Source: Anaerolineae bacterium
Lineage (GTDB): Bacteria > Chloroflexota > Anaerolineae > 4572-78 > J111
Direction of reading: 5' to 3'
Assembly: GCA_023151115.1 (NCBI GenBank)
Contig: JAKLJP010000031.1
Coordinates: 29,308 to 93,307, forward strand
DNA: 64,000 nt
The translations under genes and the position numbers were made by a program. The first letter of the stretch is position 1; each line of letters opens with the position of its first letter. Of this stretch, positions 1-8,012 are shown piece after piece. Under the pieces are notes generated by a model. That model saw only the letters and a list, made by a program, of their open reading frames with translations. It had not been told where the DNA came from and searched no databases.

Positions 1-399
1 TTGGGGCCGGGCGAGCGCAGCGCCATCTTTGCGGTCAAGGCCAAAGGCGCCGAGAAATACAGCTACGCCGGCCACGGTATTCACTTTTTCTATCTGAATG
101 TCGGCCTCAGCGCCGCTGCTCCCAACCGGGTGCGGGTCGAAATTCCGGCCTGGCTGGTCAACAATCCGCCCGGCCTGGACTGCCTGCACGCGGCCATTGT
201 GCGCCAGGCCCGGCTGACCGGCGGCTATCCCTACGTCCTGGCCCGCGCCCACGAATTAGCCATCATCTCCACCGAGGAACGCCAGGCCGTCGAGATGATG
301 CTGGCCGTGGAGATGCGCCGGCAGGGGTTAGCGCCCAGCCTGTCGGCCAAGCAGTACAACAAAACGCTGTTAGCCGGTCGAGAGGGTTTCCGCTTATGA
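1..399 (+). CDS. nurA: NurA-type nuclease, C-terminal part (5' end outside window)
   Basis: The reading frame is already open at base 1, so only the last 132 residues are visible. They carry the C-terminal NurA signature: a strand FFYLNVG, the RVEIPAWL stretch, and the helix TGGYPYVLARAHELAIIS followed by an EMRR(Q)GL...SAKQYNK tail. NurA is a 5'-3' nuclease that works with the HerA translocase in DNA end resection. The stop overlaps the start of the next gene (ATGA), so the two are translationally coupled, and that next gene is a HAS-barrel protein; a HerA homologue lies at 4494-6161. The catalytic N-terminal aspartates are outside the window and cannot be checked. The family call is good; bacterial function is inferred from archaeal NurA-HerA. 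Confidence 0.8.
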   Translation: MGPGERSAIFAVKAKGAEKYSYAGHGIHFFYLNVGLSAAAPNRVRVEIPAWLVNNPPGLDCLHAAIVRQARLTGGYPYVLARAHELAIISTEERQAVEMMLAVEMRRQGLAPSLSAKQYNKTLLAGREGFRL

Positions 400-989
400 G
401 CACTGCTCTGCCTGTCGGTTGGGTGCTGCGTTCCAGTACTGTTGGCTTTGCCGTCGGCTGCCGGATTCTCCAGCCCAGCACGCCCAACTTTGGCGATCTG
501 GTCAAGGTGCCCCTGCCGGACGGCTTGACCATTTTTGGCCTGATTTATGATGTCCAGGTGCGTGATGACCCGGCAGTACGCCAGTTGATTCTGGCCGGCG
601 AAATGGAACCCGAAGCGATTATGGATCAACGCGAGAACCGGCTGGTACCGATTGAGTTGAGCGTGTTGGTCGTCGGCTACCAGCGCCAGGGCCAGCCGCC
701 GGTGCAGGGTTTGCCGCCCCAACCGCCGATCAGCCTGGACACGCTGACCCTGTGCGACGAGGCCGATATTCGCGCCTTTACCCAGGGCTTGGATTACCTG
801 CGGCTGGTGCTGAACGCCGCCCAAATTCCCGGCGATGAACTACTTATCGCCAACCTGAATCGGGCCGCCGCCGTCCGCCCGCTCGAAACTCGCCGCCAAT
901 TCCTTCTCGATGCCGGGCGCGAATTAGCCCGCCTGCTCAGCTTCGATTTGGTAAGGCTGGATGGGATATTGAAAAGAATAAAACCGTGA
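396..989 (+). CDS. HAS-barrel domain protein of the NurA-HerA set
   Basis: A 197-residue protein whose ATG overlaps the nurA stop by 4 bases. The N-terminal about 100 residues read as a small beta-barrel (VGFAVGCRILQPSTPNFGDLVKVPL...FGLIYDVQVRDD), the HAS-barrel type that caps HerA and ATP-synthase subunits; the rest is helical with a PLETRRQFLLDAGRELARLL stretch. There is no ATPase motif. Its place directly after nurA suggests an accessory or adaptor for the NurA-HerA machine. The domain name is by pattern recognition; the role is inference. Confidence 0.6.
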   Translation: MSTALPVGWVLRSSTVGFAVGCRILQPSTPNFGDLVKVPLPDGLTIFGLIYDVQVRDDPAVRQLILAGEMEPEAIMDQRENRLVPIELSVLVVGYQRQGQPPVQGLPPQPPISLDTLTLCDEADIRAFTQGLDYLRLVLNAAQIPGDELLIANLNRAAAVRPLETRRQFLLDAGRELARLLSFDLVRLDGILKRIKP

Positions 990-995
990 ACACAA

Positions 996-1057
996 AGTAG
1001 CAGGTAGCAGGGTGGCAAATTACTGCTACCTGCTACCTTGCTACCCTGCTACCCTGC
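996..1057. repeat. Heptamer-repeat hairpin (word GGTAGCA)
   Basis: Left arm has GGTAGCA-type words, right arm has TGCTACC-type words repeated five times; the arms pair as GTAGCAGGTAGCAG with CTGCTACCTGCTAC. It lies between the HAS-barrel gene and the pentapeptide gene, ending just before the ATG at 1059. Confidence 0.8.
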
Positions 1058-1058
1058 C

Positions 1059-1640
1059 ATGCAATACACACCCGAACAACTCCGCCAACTTATCCAAAGT
1101 GACCGCCGCCCGTTGTGGCTAACCAACACTGACCTTAGCGAGGCTGATTTGGCCGGGGCCAATTTGGAAAAGGCTCATCTACTGCGGGCCGATTTGAGCC
1201 GGGCCGATTTGAGCCAGGCCAATCTGCGCTGGGCCGATCTGAATTACGCCACGCTCATTGAAACCCGTTTGAGCCAGGCTGACTTGAGCCACGCCGTTTT
1301 GAGCGGGGCCAATCTCAGCGACGCTAATTTGACCGCAGCCCAGTTGGTCGAGACTGACTTGAGCCGCGCCAATCTCAGCGGCGCGAATTTGAGCCAGGCG
1401 AATTTAACGGGAGCCAACTTCAGCGAGTCGAATTTGAGCGGGGCTAACCTCAGCGGCGCGAATTTAAGCGGTGGCAATCTCAGCGAGGCCAATTTGAGCA
1501 AAGCCAACCTGGCCGGAGCCAATCTCAGCGGCGCTCTCATCCGCGAAGCCAATTTAAGCGGGGCCAATCTTGAGGGCGCTAACCTCGAAGGCGCTGATCT
1601 GGAATTTGCGATTATGCCGGATGGAACAGTGGTGGATTGA
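1059..1640 (+). CDS. Pentapeptide-repeat protein
   Basis: A 193-residue protein built almost wholly of A(D/N)LSX pentapeptides (ANLSGANLS, ADLSRADLS and similar) from about residue 18 to 185, which fold as a right-handed quadrilateral beta-helix. The length allows about 33 units, eight coils. No signal peptide or membrane segment is seen, so it is probably cytosolic. Some such proteins mimic DNA and bind gyrase, but most have no known role and nothing here decides it. The ATG at 1059 is chosen; an upstream TTG at 1038 lies within the heptamer hairpin and is unlikely. The antisense strand shows a long open frame that is only a shadow of the repeats. Confidence 0.85.
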   Translation: MQYTPEQLRQLIQSDRRPLWLTNTDLSEADLAGANLEKAHLLRADLSRADLSQANLRWADLNYATLIETRLSQADLSHAVLSGANLSDANLTAAQLVETDLSRANLSGANLSQANLTGANFSESNLSGANLSGANLSGGNLSEANLSKANLAGANLSGALIREANLSGANLEGANLEGADLEFAIMPDGTVVD

Positions 1641-1649
1641 GGCCACTCC

Positions 1650-1725
1650 TCATGTCATTCCGACCGCAGGGAGGAATCCCCGACTCTACGGGACAGGCAA
1701 TTCCCGCAGAGAATAAGCTGTTCTA
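1650..1725. repeat. Intergenic repeat-like sequence
   Basis: The gap 1641-1822 holds GTCATTCCGACCGC followed by GGAGGAATCCCC and a later GGCAATTCCCGC. This resembles the common TCATTC-CGA...GAATC type of dispersed intergenic repeat. No gene is seen in the gap. A ribosome-binding site (AGGAGG) near 1810-1815 serves the next gene. Confidence 0.35.
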
Positions 1726-1822
1726 CAATACGGGATGTATCCTGAGTCCTGAGTTTGCGCTCTACTGAAACTTTTGTTGGGCGGGTAGAAGAGAATACCT
1801 CATAACATGAGGAGGATTATTT

Positions 1823-2371
1823 GTGACCGACTCTGATGAATATTTTCTTCGTCGAGCTATCGCCCTTGCTCAGTTTGCCCGACAACAGGAGGCAGACCCT
1901 TTTGGGGCGGTACTGGTTGTTGAGAGTAAAATTGTCCATGAAGCTTATGATCACTCAGTTGTGTCCTCTGATCCCACTTGGCATGCAGAACTGAGTGTTA
2001 TCAGTGAGTATTGCCGTATCCATCAGCGTTTCTCCTTGCAAGGGTTTACGCTTTACAGCAGCACAGAACCATGTATGATGTGTACAGGGGCTATTCATTG
2101 GAGTAGGATTTCGCGGGTAGTTTTTAGTGTATCCCAGCAAATGCTTCAAGAGCGGAGTGAGGGGCGACCTAAGCCAACTTGTGAAAGTTTATTGAATAGA
2201 GATGGACAGCGAGTTGAAGTAATCGGGCCGATACTGGCGGAAGAGGGTTTAGCCGTATTTACCGGATATGAATTTGTTCCAAAAGTAGAACGACATCGGA
2301 TTCGTTTTGTGACACAACTCCTGGCAGAAATTGAGGCTGATGATAAGGCAAATGACACCCCTAATGAATAA
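1823..2371 (+). CDS. Nucleoside deaminase (CDA/TadA superfamily)
   Basis: A 182-residue zinc-dependent deaminase. The zinc and catalytic motifs are plain: HAELSV (His ligand plus catalytic Glu) and PCMMC (two Cys ligands, residues about 81-85). The start is GTG at 1823, preceded by AGGAGG about 7 bases upstream. TadA-type tRNA adenosine deaminases are about 150 residues; the longer C-terminal half and the sequence around HAELSV fit better with guanine or other free-base/nucleoside deaminases. The substrate cannot be told from sequence. The next gene starts inside its 3' end. Confidence 0.75.
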   Translation: MTDSDEYFLRRAIALAQFARQQEADPFGAVLVVESKIVHEAYDHSVVSSDPTWHAELSVISEYCRIHQRFSLQGFTLYSSTEPCMMCTGAIHWSRISRVVFSVSQQMLQERSEGRPKPTCESLLNRDGQRVEVIGPILAEEGLAVFTGYEFVPKVERHRIRFVTQLLAEIEADDKANDTPNE

Positions 2372-2711
2372 CCTAACGTCTCAGGAGGCAGCAGCATTAC
2401 AAGCCTACGCCACAATGCTGCGAACTCGCTTTAAAGATCAATTAGTTGAAGTACTGCTTTTTGGTTCTAAAGCGCGAGGGGACATTCATCCCGGTTCGGA
2501 TATTGATGTATTGGTTCTTTTGGCTAAACCCGATGCTCAAGCACTTAGTGATGCTCGCGCTTTCGGTTTCGATGTTTTGCTTACTCACGGTATATTTCTA
2601 TCCATCCGGGTTATGAGCCAACAACAATGGCAAGAGTTAGCGGCTATGGATAGCCTCTTCTATCGCAATGTAACAAAAGATGGCCTTTCGCTGTTACCGG
2701 CTCTCGCTTGA
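2352..2711 (+). CDS. MNT-type nucleotidyltransferase, no HEPN partner seen
   Basis: About 119 residues with the minimal nucleotidyltransferase signature GSKARGDIHPGSDIDVLVL (G-S then D-x-D metal ligands). It overlaps the deaminase gene by about 20 bases. In-frame ATGs at 2331, 2340, 2352 and 2364 make the start uncertain; 2352 is used. MNT proteins are usually the antitoxin of HEPN-MNT pairs, AMPylating the HEPN RNase. Here neither neighbour is a HEPN protein, so either the partner is lost, is distant, or this protein acts otherwise. The domain call is firm, the role open. Confidence 0.75.
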   Translation: MTPLMNNLTSQEAAALQAYATMLRTRFKDQLVEVLLFGSKARGDIHPGSDIDVLVLLAKPDAQALSDARAFGFDVLLTHGIFLSIRVMSQQQWQELAAMDSLFYRNVTKDGLSLLPALA

Positions 2712-2734
2712 GGATTAAACCACTGGCGATCCTA

Positions 2735-3475
2735 ATGCCCCCAACTAAATTCATCATCCTAACCACCCTTGCCTTTTTCCTCTGTGGCGGCCTGGCCTTT
2801 GCCGGCGGCCTCGGCCTGGGCTTTGGCCTGAGCGACGCGCTCAAACCCACACCCACCGCCACCCCAGAACCCACGCCCGAACCTACCCCCGTCGCCGCGT
2901 ATGAGCCGGTCGAGCGGCCTGCGCCCCGCGAGGAGTTGGCCCTCGAAGAAGATTTTAGCGGCTCAAGCTGGGAGGTCTTTGCCGACAGCGACCATCGCAA
3001 AGGGTATGAAGAGGAACAGTATTTTATTGCCGTCGAGTCGGCGGATTATAGTTTTTGGTCGGTGGCCGGGAGGAGCTTTGCCGATCTGGTGCTGGAAGTT
3101 GAAACCTATCAGGTGGATGGCCCGGACAACAACGATTACGGCGTTATTTTGCGCTATCAGGACGACGATAACTTTTACAGCTTTGAAATCAGCGGCGACG
3201 GCTATTACACCTTCGGCAAGGCGGTGGATGGGCAGTATTACAGCATCATCCCCTGGCGCGAAAGTACGGCGATTAATTTAGGCCAGGCCGCCAACATGCT
3301 GCGGGTCGAAGCAGTGGGCCGGGATTTTACCTTTTACATTAACGACGAATTGGTGGATGCCGCCATTGACGCCCAATTCAGCCAGGGCGACATCGGGCTG
3401 CTGGCCGGCACCTACGAGGAAGCCGGGACGCATGTCAGTTTTGATAATTTAAAGGTATGGGAGGTATCAGAGTAG
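2735..3475 (+). CDS. Secreted or membrane-anchored beta-sandwich protein
   Basis: About 246 residues. The N-terminus FIILTTLAFFLCGGLAFAGG is a hydrophobic signal or anchor. A low-complexity linker of Thr-Pro-Glu (PTPTATPEPTPEPTP) follows, then about 170 residues rich in beta strands and aromatics (DFSGSSWEVF, DNNDYGVILRYQDDDNFYSFEIS, FYINDELVD, SFDNLKVWE). The latter pattern is that of LamG/DUF1080-like concanavalin-type domains that bind or cleave glycans. A TTG at 2708 overlapping the previous stop is an alternative start. Function is not assigned beyond an extracellular binding-type domain. Confidence 0.65.
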   Translation: MPPTKFIILTTLAFFLCGGLAFAGGLGLGFGLSDALKPTPTATPEPTPEPTPVAAYEPVERPAPREELALEEDFSGSSWEVFADSDHRKGYEEEQYFIAVESADYSFWSVAGRSFADLVLEVETYQVDGPDNNDYGVILRYQDDDNFYSFEISGDGYYTFGKAVDGQYYSIIPWRESTAINLGQAANMLRVEAVGRDFTFYINDELVDAAIDAQFSQGDIGLLAGTYEEAGTHVSFDNLKVWEVSE

Positions 3476-3532
3476 CAGGGTCGCAGATTTTGCTACTCTG
3501 CCGCTTCGCGTGTTACCCTGCTACTTGCTACC
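3471..3532. repeat. Heptamer-repeat hairpin (word GTAGCAG)
   Basis: AGTAGCAGGGT on the left pairs with ACCCTGCTACT on the right; extra GCTACTCTG and CTACTTGCTACC words follow. It lies between convergent genes, so it may also act as a terminator. The word is close to that at 996-1057. Confidence 0.7.
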
Positions 3533-3542
3533 GATAAATCGG

Positions 3543-4343
3543 CTACACGCTAACCGGAATTTGTATTCCCTCCTGCTCAAAGGCGGCTTTGATGCGTTTC
3601 ACGGCGGCATCCAGGGCCGCCAGATAGTTGGTTTCGCTGACGTCAATCCAAAAATAGAGCGTTACCTTGATGGCCGGATCGCCAAATTCATTAAAAATCA
3701 CCTGGGGTGGAGGGTCTTGCTTAACGCCGGGTAACTGCGCCGCCACCGCTTGCAGAGTATCACCCACTTTTTGTAGGTCAGATTCATAAGCCACGCCGAG
3801 GGTGAGGCTGACCCGGCGCCGGTCAATTTTGGAATAATTAGTGATCGGGTTGCCATAAACGTCGGCATTGGGGATAATAACCAGCAGCCCGTCCCAGGTG
3901 CGCACAGTGGTCGAGCGTATCTCGATGTTGGTCACGATTCCACCATAACCTTTGACCTCGACCGAGTCGCCAATGCTGAAAGGCTGCTGGATCAATAACA
4001 GAATACCGGCTACAAAATTTTTGGCAATATCTTGCAGGGCAAAGCCAACGGTAAAGCCGACAATACCCAACCCGGCTACAAAACCGGTGACATCAAAATT
4101 GACCTGCGACAAGGCCCAAATGAGGCCAAAAACAATAATGGTCCACTGGCTGATGCGGGTCAGCAGCAGCGTCACCTCGGCATTGGCCTGGCGGCGTTTG
4201 AGCGCGGCCTGCACCAGGTTGGCCCCCAACCGGCTGACCCACAGGGTGGCCAGAAAAATGATGATGGCAACCACCAGGTTCGGAATAAACTCGACGGCGT
4301 GATTGAGAATTCGCTCGACGGAAGGGCTAAAATCGTAATTCAT
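3543..4343 (-). CDS. mscS: Small-conductance mechanosensitive channel (MscS family)
   Basis: A 266-residue MscS-like channel. Three hydrophobic segments lie at about residues 18-40, 60-82 and 85-115; the pore helix region reads GFALQDIAKNFVAGILLLIQ, followed by the hallmark PFSIGD and the beta domain with RTWDGLLVIIPNADVYGNPITN. The C-terminal alpha/beta domain is complete. The length is near the E. coli MscS of 286. It releases osmolytes on hypo-osmotic shock at the cell membrane. It is divergent from herA, with a heptamer hairpin in the gap between. Confidence 0.92.
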   Translation of the reverse strand: MNYDFSPSVERILNHAVEFIPNLVVAIIIFLATLWVSRLGANLVQAALKRRQANAEVTLLLTRISQWTIIVFGLIWALSQVNFDVTGFVAGLGIVGFTVGFALQDIAKNFVAGILLLIQQPFSIGDSVEVKGYGGIVTNIEIRSTTVRTWDGLLVIIPNADVYGNPITNYSKIDRRRVSLTLGVAYESDLQKVGDTLQAVAAQLPGVKQDPPPQVIFNEFGDPAIKVTLYFWIDVSETNYLAALDAAVKRIKAAFEQEGIQIPVSV

Positions 4344-4367
4344 AAAATATCCTGGAAGTTGAGCAAA

Positions 4368-4430
4368 TGGAAGGTTGGAAGGTTGGAAGGTTGGATAAAA
4401 ACCCCAGTCTTCCAGCCTTCCAACCTTCCA
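4368..4430. repeat. Tandem-repeat hairpin (word GGAAGGTT)
   Basis: Three GGAAGGTT words on the left face CTTCCAGCC and TTCCAACC words on the right around a short A-rich loop. It lies in the divergent gap between the MscS gene and herA. Confidence 0.8.
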
Positions 4431-4493
4431 GTTTTTACACGGTAATACACTGGTCCATTATAGAATAGAAGGTATCATTTAAGGAAAATCGTT

Positions 4494-6161
4494 ATGGCAG
4501 ATGAAATTATCAGCGAACTGGATTTATATTTTCCCCGGCCCACCCGCGAACTGGGTATGGTCATCAGCGGTTCGCTCAGTAAAGGGTTGGAAGTCAAGCT
4601 GGCCTCCAACGCCCCGGTGGAAGAGATGGCCGTGGGCCGCTACATCACCATCGAGGGGGCCAAGCTCAAATTCTTTGGCATGATTACCGACGTCGTTCTC
4701 GACAACACCAACCCCCAAATCGAAAAAACGCCGCCGGATGTGGAGGATGACTTTCTACGCGAGGTGCATATCGGGGCCAGCGTCTTTGGCCGGATTCACG
4801 TGGCGCCGATGCTGGTGCTGGATAAAAGCGCCGACCAGCCCCGCCCGGTCAAAACCATCCCCGGCCACTTTTCCAAAGTGCGCCTGGCTACTGAAGAAGA
4901 TGTCAATATGGTCTTTGGCCAGGAGGATGAGCAGCACTTTCACATCGGCGAGCCGCTGGATATGGCCGATGTCCAGGTCAACCTGGATTTGCAGCGTATG
5001 GTTGAGCGCAGCGTCGGCGTGTTTGGCAAAAGCGGCACCGGCAAAAGTTTTCTCACCCGCCTATTGTTGGCCGGAGTGATCCAGCGCAACGCCGCGGTCA
5101 GCCTCATCTTCGACATGCATAACGAGTACGGTTGGGAGGGCCAGAGCGAAGGCCGGACCAAAGTCAAAGGCTTGAAACAGCTTTTTGGCAACCACCGTGT
5201 CGCTATTTTTACGCTCGACGAAGAATCAACCAAGCGCCGCCAGGTCCGGCCCGATTATGTGGTCGTCCTCGACTGGTCGGACATCCAGCCGGAAGATTTG
5301 GAAACGCTGCGCGACACGCTCGACCTGAGCGACAATATGCTGGCCGCCGCCTACACCCTGCGCCGCAGTTGGGGTCGGGGCTGGATTAAGCAACTGCTCA
5401 ACGCCGACAAAGGCGAAATGGATGCGTTGGTCGAGGGCAGCACCCTCAACCGCTCCAGCCTCGATGCCCTCAGCCGCCGCCTGGAACGGCTGACCCGCTT
5501 CGACTTTATCCGCGACAGTTGGAAAGGCGATTCGGCCCAGAGCATCATCGAATATCTGGACCGGGGCCTCAACGTAGTGTTGGAATTTGGCCGCTACGGC
5601 AACTCGCTGGAAGCTTATATTTTGGTCGCCAACTACCTGACCCGCCGCATCCACCAGATGTATATCGAGCGGGTGGAGAGCGCCCTGGGCGACAAAGCCA
5701 AAGAGCCGCCCCAACTGATGATTGTGATTGAAGAAGCTCACAAATTCCTCGATCCGCAGATTGCCCGCCAGACCATCTTTGGCACCATTGCCCGCGAACT
5801 GCGCAAATACAATGTCACCCTGCTAATTGTAGACCAGCGCCCCTCCGGCATTGACGAGGAGGTGATGAGCCAGATTGGCACCCGCGTGACCGCCCTGCTG
5901 GATAACGAGCGCGACATCAGCGCCGTGTTGACCGGCGTTTCCGGGGCGAGCGCCCTGCGCGAGGTGCTGGCCCGTTTGGATACCAAGCAGCAAGCCTTGA
6001 TTATGGGCCACGCCGTGCCCATGCCCGTCGTCATCCAGACCCGCACCTACGACGCCGATTTTTATGCGGCCATGGGCTTCCGCGACCCCGCCGAGTTGAA
6101 GACCAGCCGGCCCGAACGGGTCAATTTATTACGCGGAGAAGTGGAAAAAGGGATAGATTAA
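4494..6161 (+). CDS. herA: HerA-family hexameric DNA translocase
   Basis: A 555-residue protein. The N-terminal about 150 residues form a HAS-barrel, then a FtsK/HerA-type RecA fold follows: Walker A FGKSGTGKSF with Lys184, Walker B LMIVIEEAHKF with Glu413/Glu414, and the late motif LLIVDQRPSGIDEEVMSQ-type sensor region typical of HerA. HerA forms a hexamer that pumps DNA to NurA during end processing. The start ATG at 4494 has AAGGAAAA upstream. NurA and a HAS-barrel protein are encoded about 3.5 kb upstream on the same strand. Bacterial HerA can also act in anti-phage systems, but the neighbours here look like housekeeping genes. Confidence 0.9.
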   Translation: MADEIISELDLYFPRPTRELGMVISGSLSKGLEVKLASNAPVEEMAVGRYITIEGAKLKFFGMITDVVLDNTNPQIEKTPPDVEDDFLREVHIGASVFGRIHVAPMLVLDKSADQPRPVKTIPGHFSKVRLATEEDVNMVFGQEDEQHFHIGEPLDMADVQVNLDLQRMVERSVGVFGKSGTGKSFLTRLLLAGVIQRNAAVSLIFDMHNEYGWEGQSEGRTKVKGLKQLFGNHRVAIFTLDEESTKRRQVRPDYVVVLDWSDIQPEDLETLRDTLDLSDNMLAAAYTLRRSWGRGWIKQLLNADKGEMDALVEGSTLNRSSLDALSRRLERLTRFDFIRDSWKGDSAQSIIEYLDRGLNVVLEFGRYGNSLEAYILVANYLTRRIHQMYIERVESALGDKAKEPPQLMIVIEEAHKFLDPQIARQTIFGTIARELRKYNVTLLIVDQRPSGIDEEVMSQIGTRVTALLDNERDISAVLTGVSGASALREVLARLDTKQQALIMGHAVPMPVVIQTRTYDADFYAAMGFRDPAELKTSRPERVNLLRGEVEKGID

Positions 6162-6163
6162 GG

Positions 6164-6221
6164 GTCAATAGTCAATAGTTAATGAGAAAGTAGTTCATTG
6201 ACCATTGACTGTTGACTGTTG
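6164..6221. repeat. Heptamer-repeat hairpin (word GTCAATA)
   Basis: GTCAATAGTCAATAGTTAATGA on the left (positions 6164-6185) faces TCATTGACCATTGACTGTTG on the right. It starts three bases after the herA stop and could double as a terminator. Confidence 0.8.
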
Positions 6222-6246
6222 AACATTGCCGATTGATTGCCCTTCC

Positions 6247-6275
6247 TTGCCACACGCCCTCTTGTCGGATATAAT
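6247..6275 (+). promoter_or_regulatory. Sigma-70-type promoter for signal peptidase gene
   Basis: TTGCCA at 6247-6252, a 17-base spacer, and TATAAT at 6270-6275. The -10 box sits within a short palindrome, CGGATATAATTCTATCCG, which may be an operator. Confidence 0.65.
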
Positions 6276-6336
6276 TCTATCCGATGTAAGCGTTGAAACA
6301 TGAATTGTTTGAACGCCAAGCTTTTTGGAGTATAAG

Positions 6337-7281
6337 TTGTCCAACCCATTTGAACCACAAAGTACCCATAATCCCGCTGATGGGAAGGGGTTTGACCCTC
6401 ATCCACCAACAAATCCCTCTCAGCCTGTTGATGATCCATCACCCACTCCGGCGATTTCAGCCGAACCGGACCTGCCATTCAAAACATCAGATGCCGCCCC
6501 GGATTTAGCCACTCTCCTGGCCTCCCGTCCCGGCGATGCCGGCGACGCGCAAGCCTCGACCGGTTCACCCGTTTACCGAGTTTCCCCGGCTGAACCCGAT
6601 TGGTCGGGTTACACCCTGCTGCCTTTAGAAGATGCCCCCGCCGCCGAAGAGAAACCTTCTGGTTGGAAAACCGCCTGGGCCGTGGTCCGCGAGGTGGGCG
6701 AAACCATCATTCTAACCCTGGTTATTTTCTTTTTAATTCAAACAGTCATCCGTAACTTTCGGGTGGTTGGCACCAGTATGGTAGACAACCTGCACGACGG
6801 CCAATATCTGATTATTGATAAGCTCAGTTACAACCCCTTTGTCACCGATGTTTTGAAAATGGGCGGGCCGCAGCGAGGCGATGTGATTGTCTTTGAGCCG
6901 CCTAATCGGCCCGGCGAAGATTACGTCAAACGTATTATCGGCCTACCGGGGGAGACGGTAGAAATTCGCGCCGGTCAGGTTTTTATCAATGGTGAACCTC
7001 TAGCCGAACCCTTCCAACCAACGCCGGGTACTTATACTATGCCCAATGCCGTTACGGTTCCAGATGGGCAGGTTTTTGTTCTGGGTGATAACCGTAATAA
7101 TTCCAATGACTCGCACAATTGGGGTACACTGCCGCTTGAGAATATTGTCGGGCGGGCTTGGTTGTCGTATTGGCCGCCCAGCGAGTGGGGGGTAATTCCC
7201 CGCGACGCGCCGACCGAGCAGGCCACCCTGAAGCATGTTTTGAATGAGTTGGTTCCCAGCGCCAACGCCGATAATAATTAA
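6337..7281 (+). CDS. lepB: Signal peptidase I
   Basis: A 314-residue type I leader peptidase. A TTG start at 6337 is preferred because GGAG lies 6 bases upstream; a TTG at 6325 is the alternative. After about 120 proline- and acid-rich residues without clear fold comes one membrane helix (VGETIILTLVIFFLIQTVI), then the catalytic Ser147 in GTSMVDNL, the Lys198 base in DYVKRIIGLPG, and the GDNRNNSNDSHNWG box. It cleaves signal peptides on the outer face of the membrane. The long N-terminal extension before the helix is unusual. It has its own promoter at 6247-6275. Confidence 0.92.
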   Translation: MSNPFEPQSTHNPADGKGFDPHPPTNPSQPVDDPSPTPAISAEPDLPFKTSDAAPDLATLLASRPGDAGDAQASTGSPVYRVSPAEPDWSGYTLLPLEDAPAAEEKPSGWKTAWAVVREVGETIILTLVIFFLIQTVIRNFRVVGTSMVDNLHDGQYLIIDKLSYNPFVTDVLKMGGPQRGDVIVFEPPNRPGEDYVKRIIGLPGETVEIRAGQVFINGEPLAEPFQPTPGTYTMPNAVTVPDGQVFVLGDNRNNSNDSHNWGTLPLENIVGRAWLSYWPPSEWGVIPRDAPTEQATLKHVLNELVPSANADNN

Positions 7282-7287
7282 CGGGGT

Positions 7288-7335
7288 ACGTGGTGCGTCT
7301 TGCGTAACAAAACAGAAGACGCAACACGCAAGACG
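7288..7335. repeat. Heptamer-repeat hairpin (word TCTTGCG)
   Basis: GTGGTGCGTCTTGCGT on the left faces ACGCAACACGCAAGACG on the right, between the signal peptidase gene and the microcompartment operon. Confidence 0.75.
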
Positions 7336-7378
7336 AATATCAGGTCTGTAAAATCTTTCAAGGCTTTAATCAACGCCC

Positions 7379-8011
7379 ATGCCCAAACCCATTATCACGG
7401 TAGATGATATTCGTGCGGCTGCGCCGGGAAGCGTTCTGTCTGTGCCGGCAGAGGCTATTATCACCGACCTGGCCCGTGAAGTCGCTCAAGCCCACCAGAT
7501 AAGCCTGGTCACGAGCGAGCATCTAACTTCGACCTCAGCAACCAACGGCCATGGCCCGGTCATTGCTATTGGGGCTGATCACGGCCCTTCATTTCCCATG
7601 AAAGAGGAGCTCAAGCCCTATCTGGCCGAACTAGGCTACACGGTGTTAGACTGCGGCACGTACACGCCCGACGCGGTAGATTATCCCGATATTGCTTACG
7701 CCGTCGCCAAACAGGTCGCCAATGGCACAGCCTGGCGCGGGATTGTGATTGATGGGGCCGGCATTGGTTCCAGCATGGTCGCCAACAAAGTACCGGGGAT
7801 TCGGGCGGCGTTGTGTTATAATGAGGCCATGGCTCGCAACAGCCGGGAGCACAACGACGCTAATGTGCTAACGATGGGGGCCGGGATGATCGGGCTGAAT
7901 CTGGCCCGGCAAATTGTCGAAACCTGGCTCAAAACGGAGTTCGGCGGAGGCCGGCACCAGCGCCGGGTCAATAAAATTATCGAAATTGAACAACGTTTTT
8001 TGAAAGGCTAA
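7379..8011 (+). CDS. rpiB: Ribose-5-phosphate isomerase B-like enzyme of a microcompartment operon
   Basis: A 210-residue RpiB/LacAB fold (residues about 60-210) with the family marks GADHG, the [19 protein letters not shown] phosphate loop, [10 protein letters not shown] and GGRHQRRV. It would interconvert ribose-5-phosphate and ribulose-5-phosphate or a related aldose/ketose phosphate. Two oddities: an N-terminal extension of about 58 residues ([24 protein letters not shown]), and Asp125 at the place where E. coli RpiB has the catalytic Cys (GILICGTG becomes GIVIDGAG). It is followed 1 base later by deoC. The RpiB plus DeoC pairing next to BMC-P genes matches the sugar-phosphate-utilising (SPU) class of microcompartments. 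Confidence 0.85.
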   Translation: MPKPIITVDDIRAAAPGSVLSVPAEAIITDLAREVAQAHQISLVTSEHLTSTSATNGHGPVIAIGADHGPSFPMKEELKPYLAELGYTVLDCGTYTPDAVDYPDIAYAVAKQVANGTAWRGIVIDGAGIGSSMVANKVPGIRAALCYNEAMARNSREHNDANVLTMGAGMIGLNLARQIVETWLKTEFGGGRHQRRVNKIIEIEQRFLKG

Positions 8012-8012
8012 G

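Noticed and set aside
1244..1567. 107-codon antisense frame
   Set aside because: Mirror of the pentapeptide repeats.
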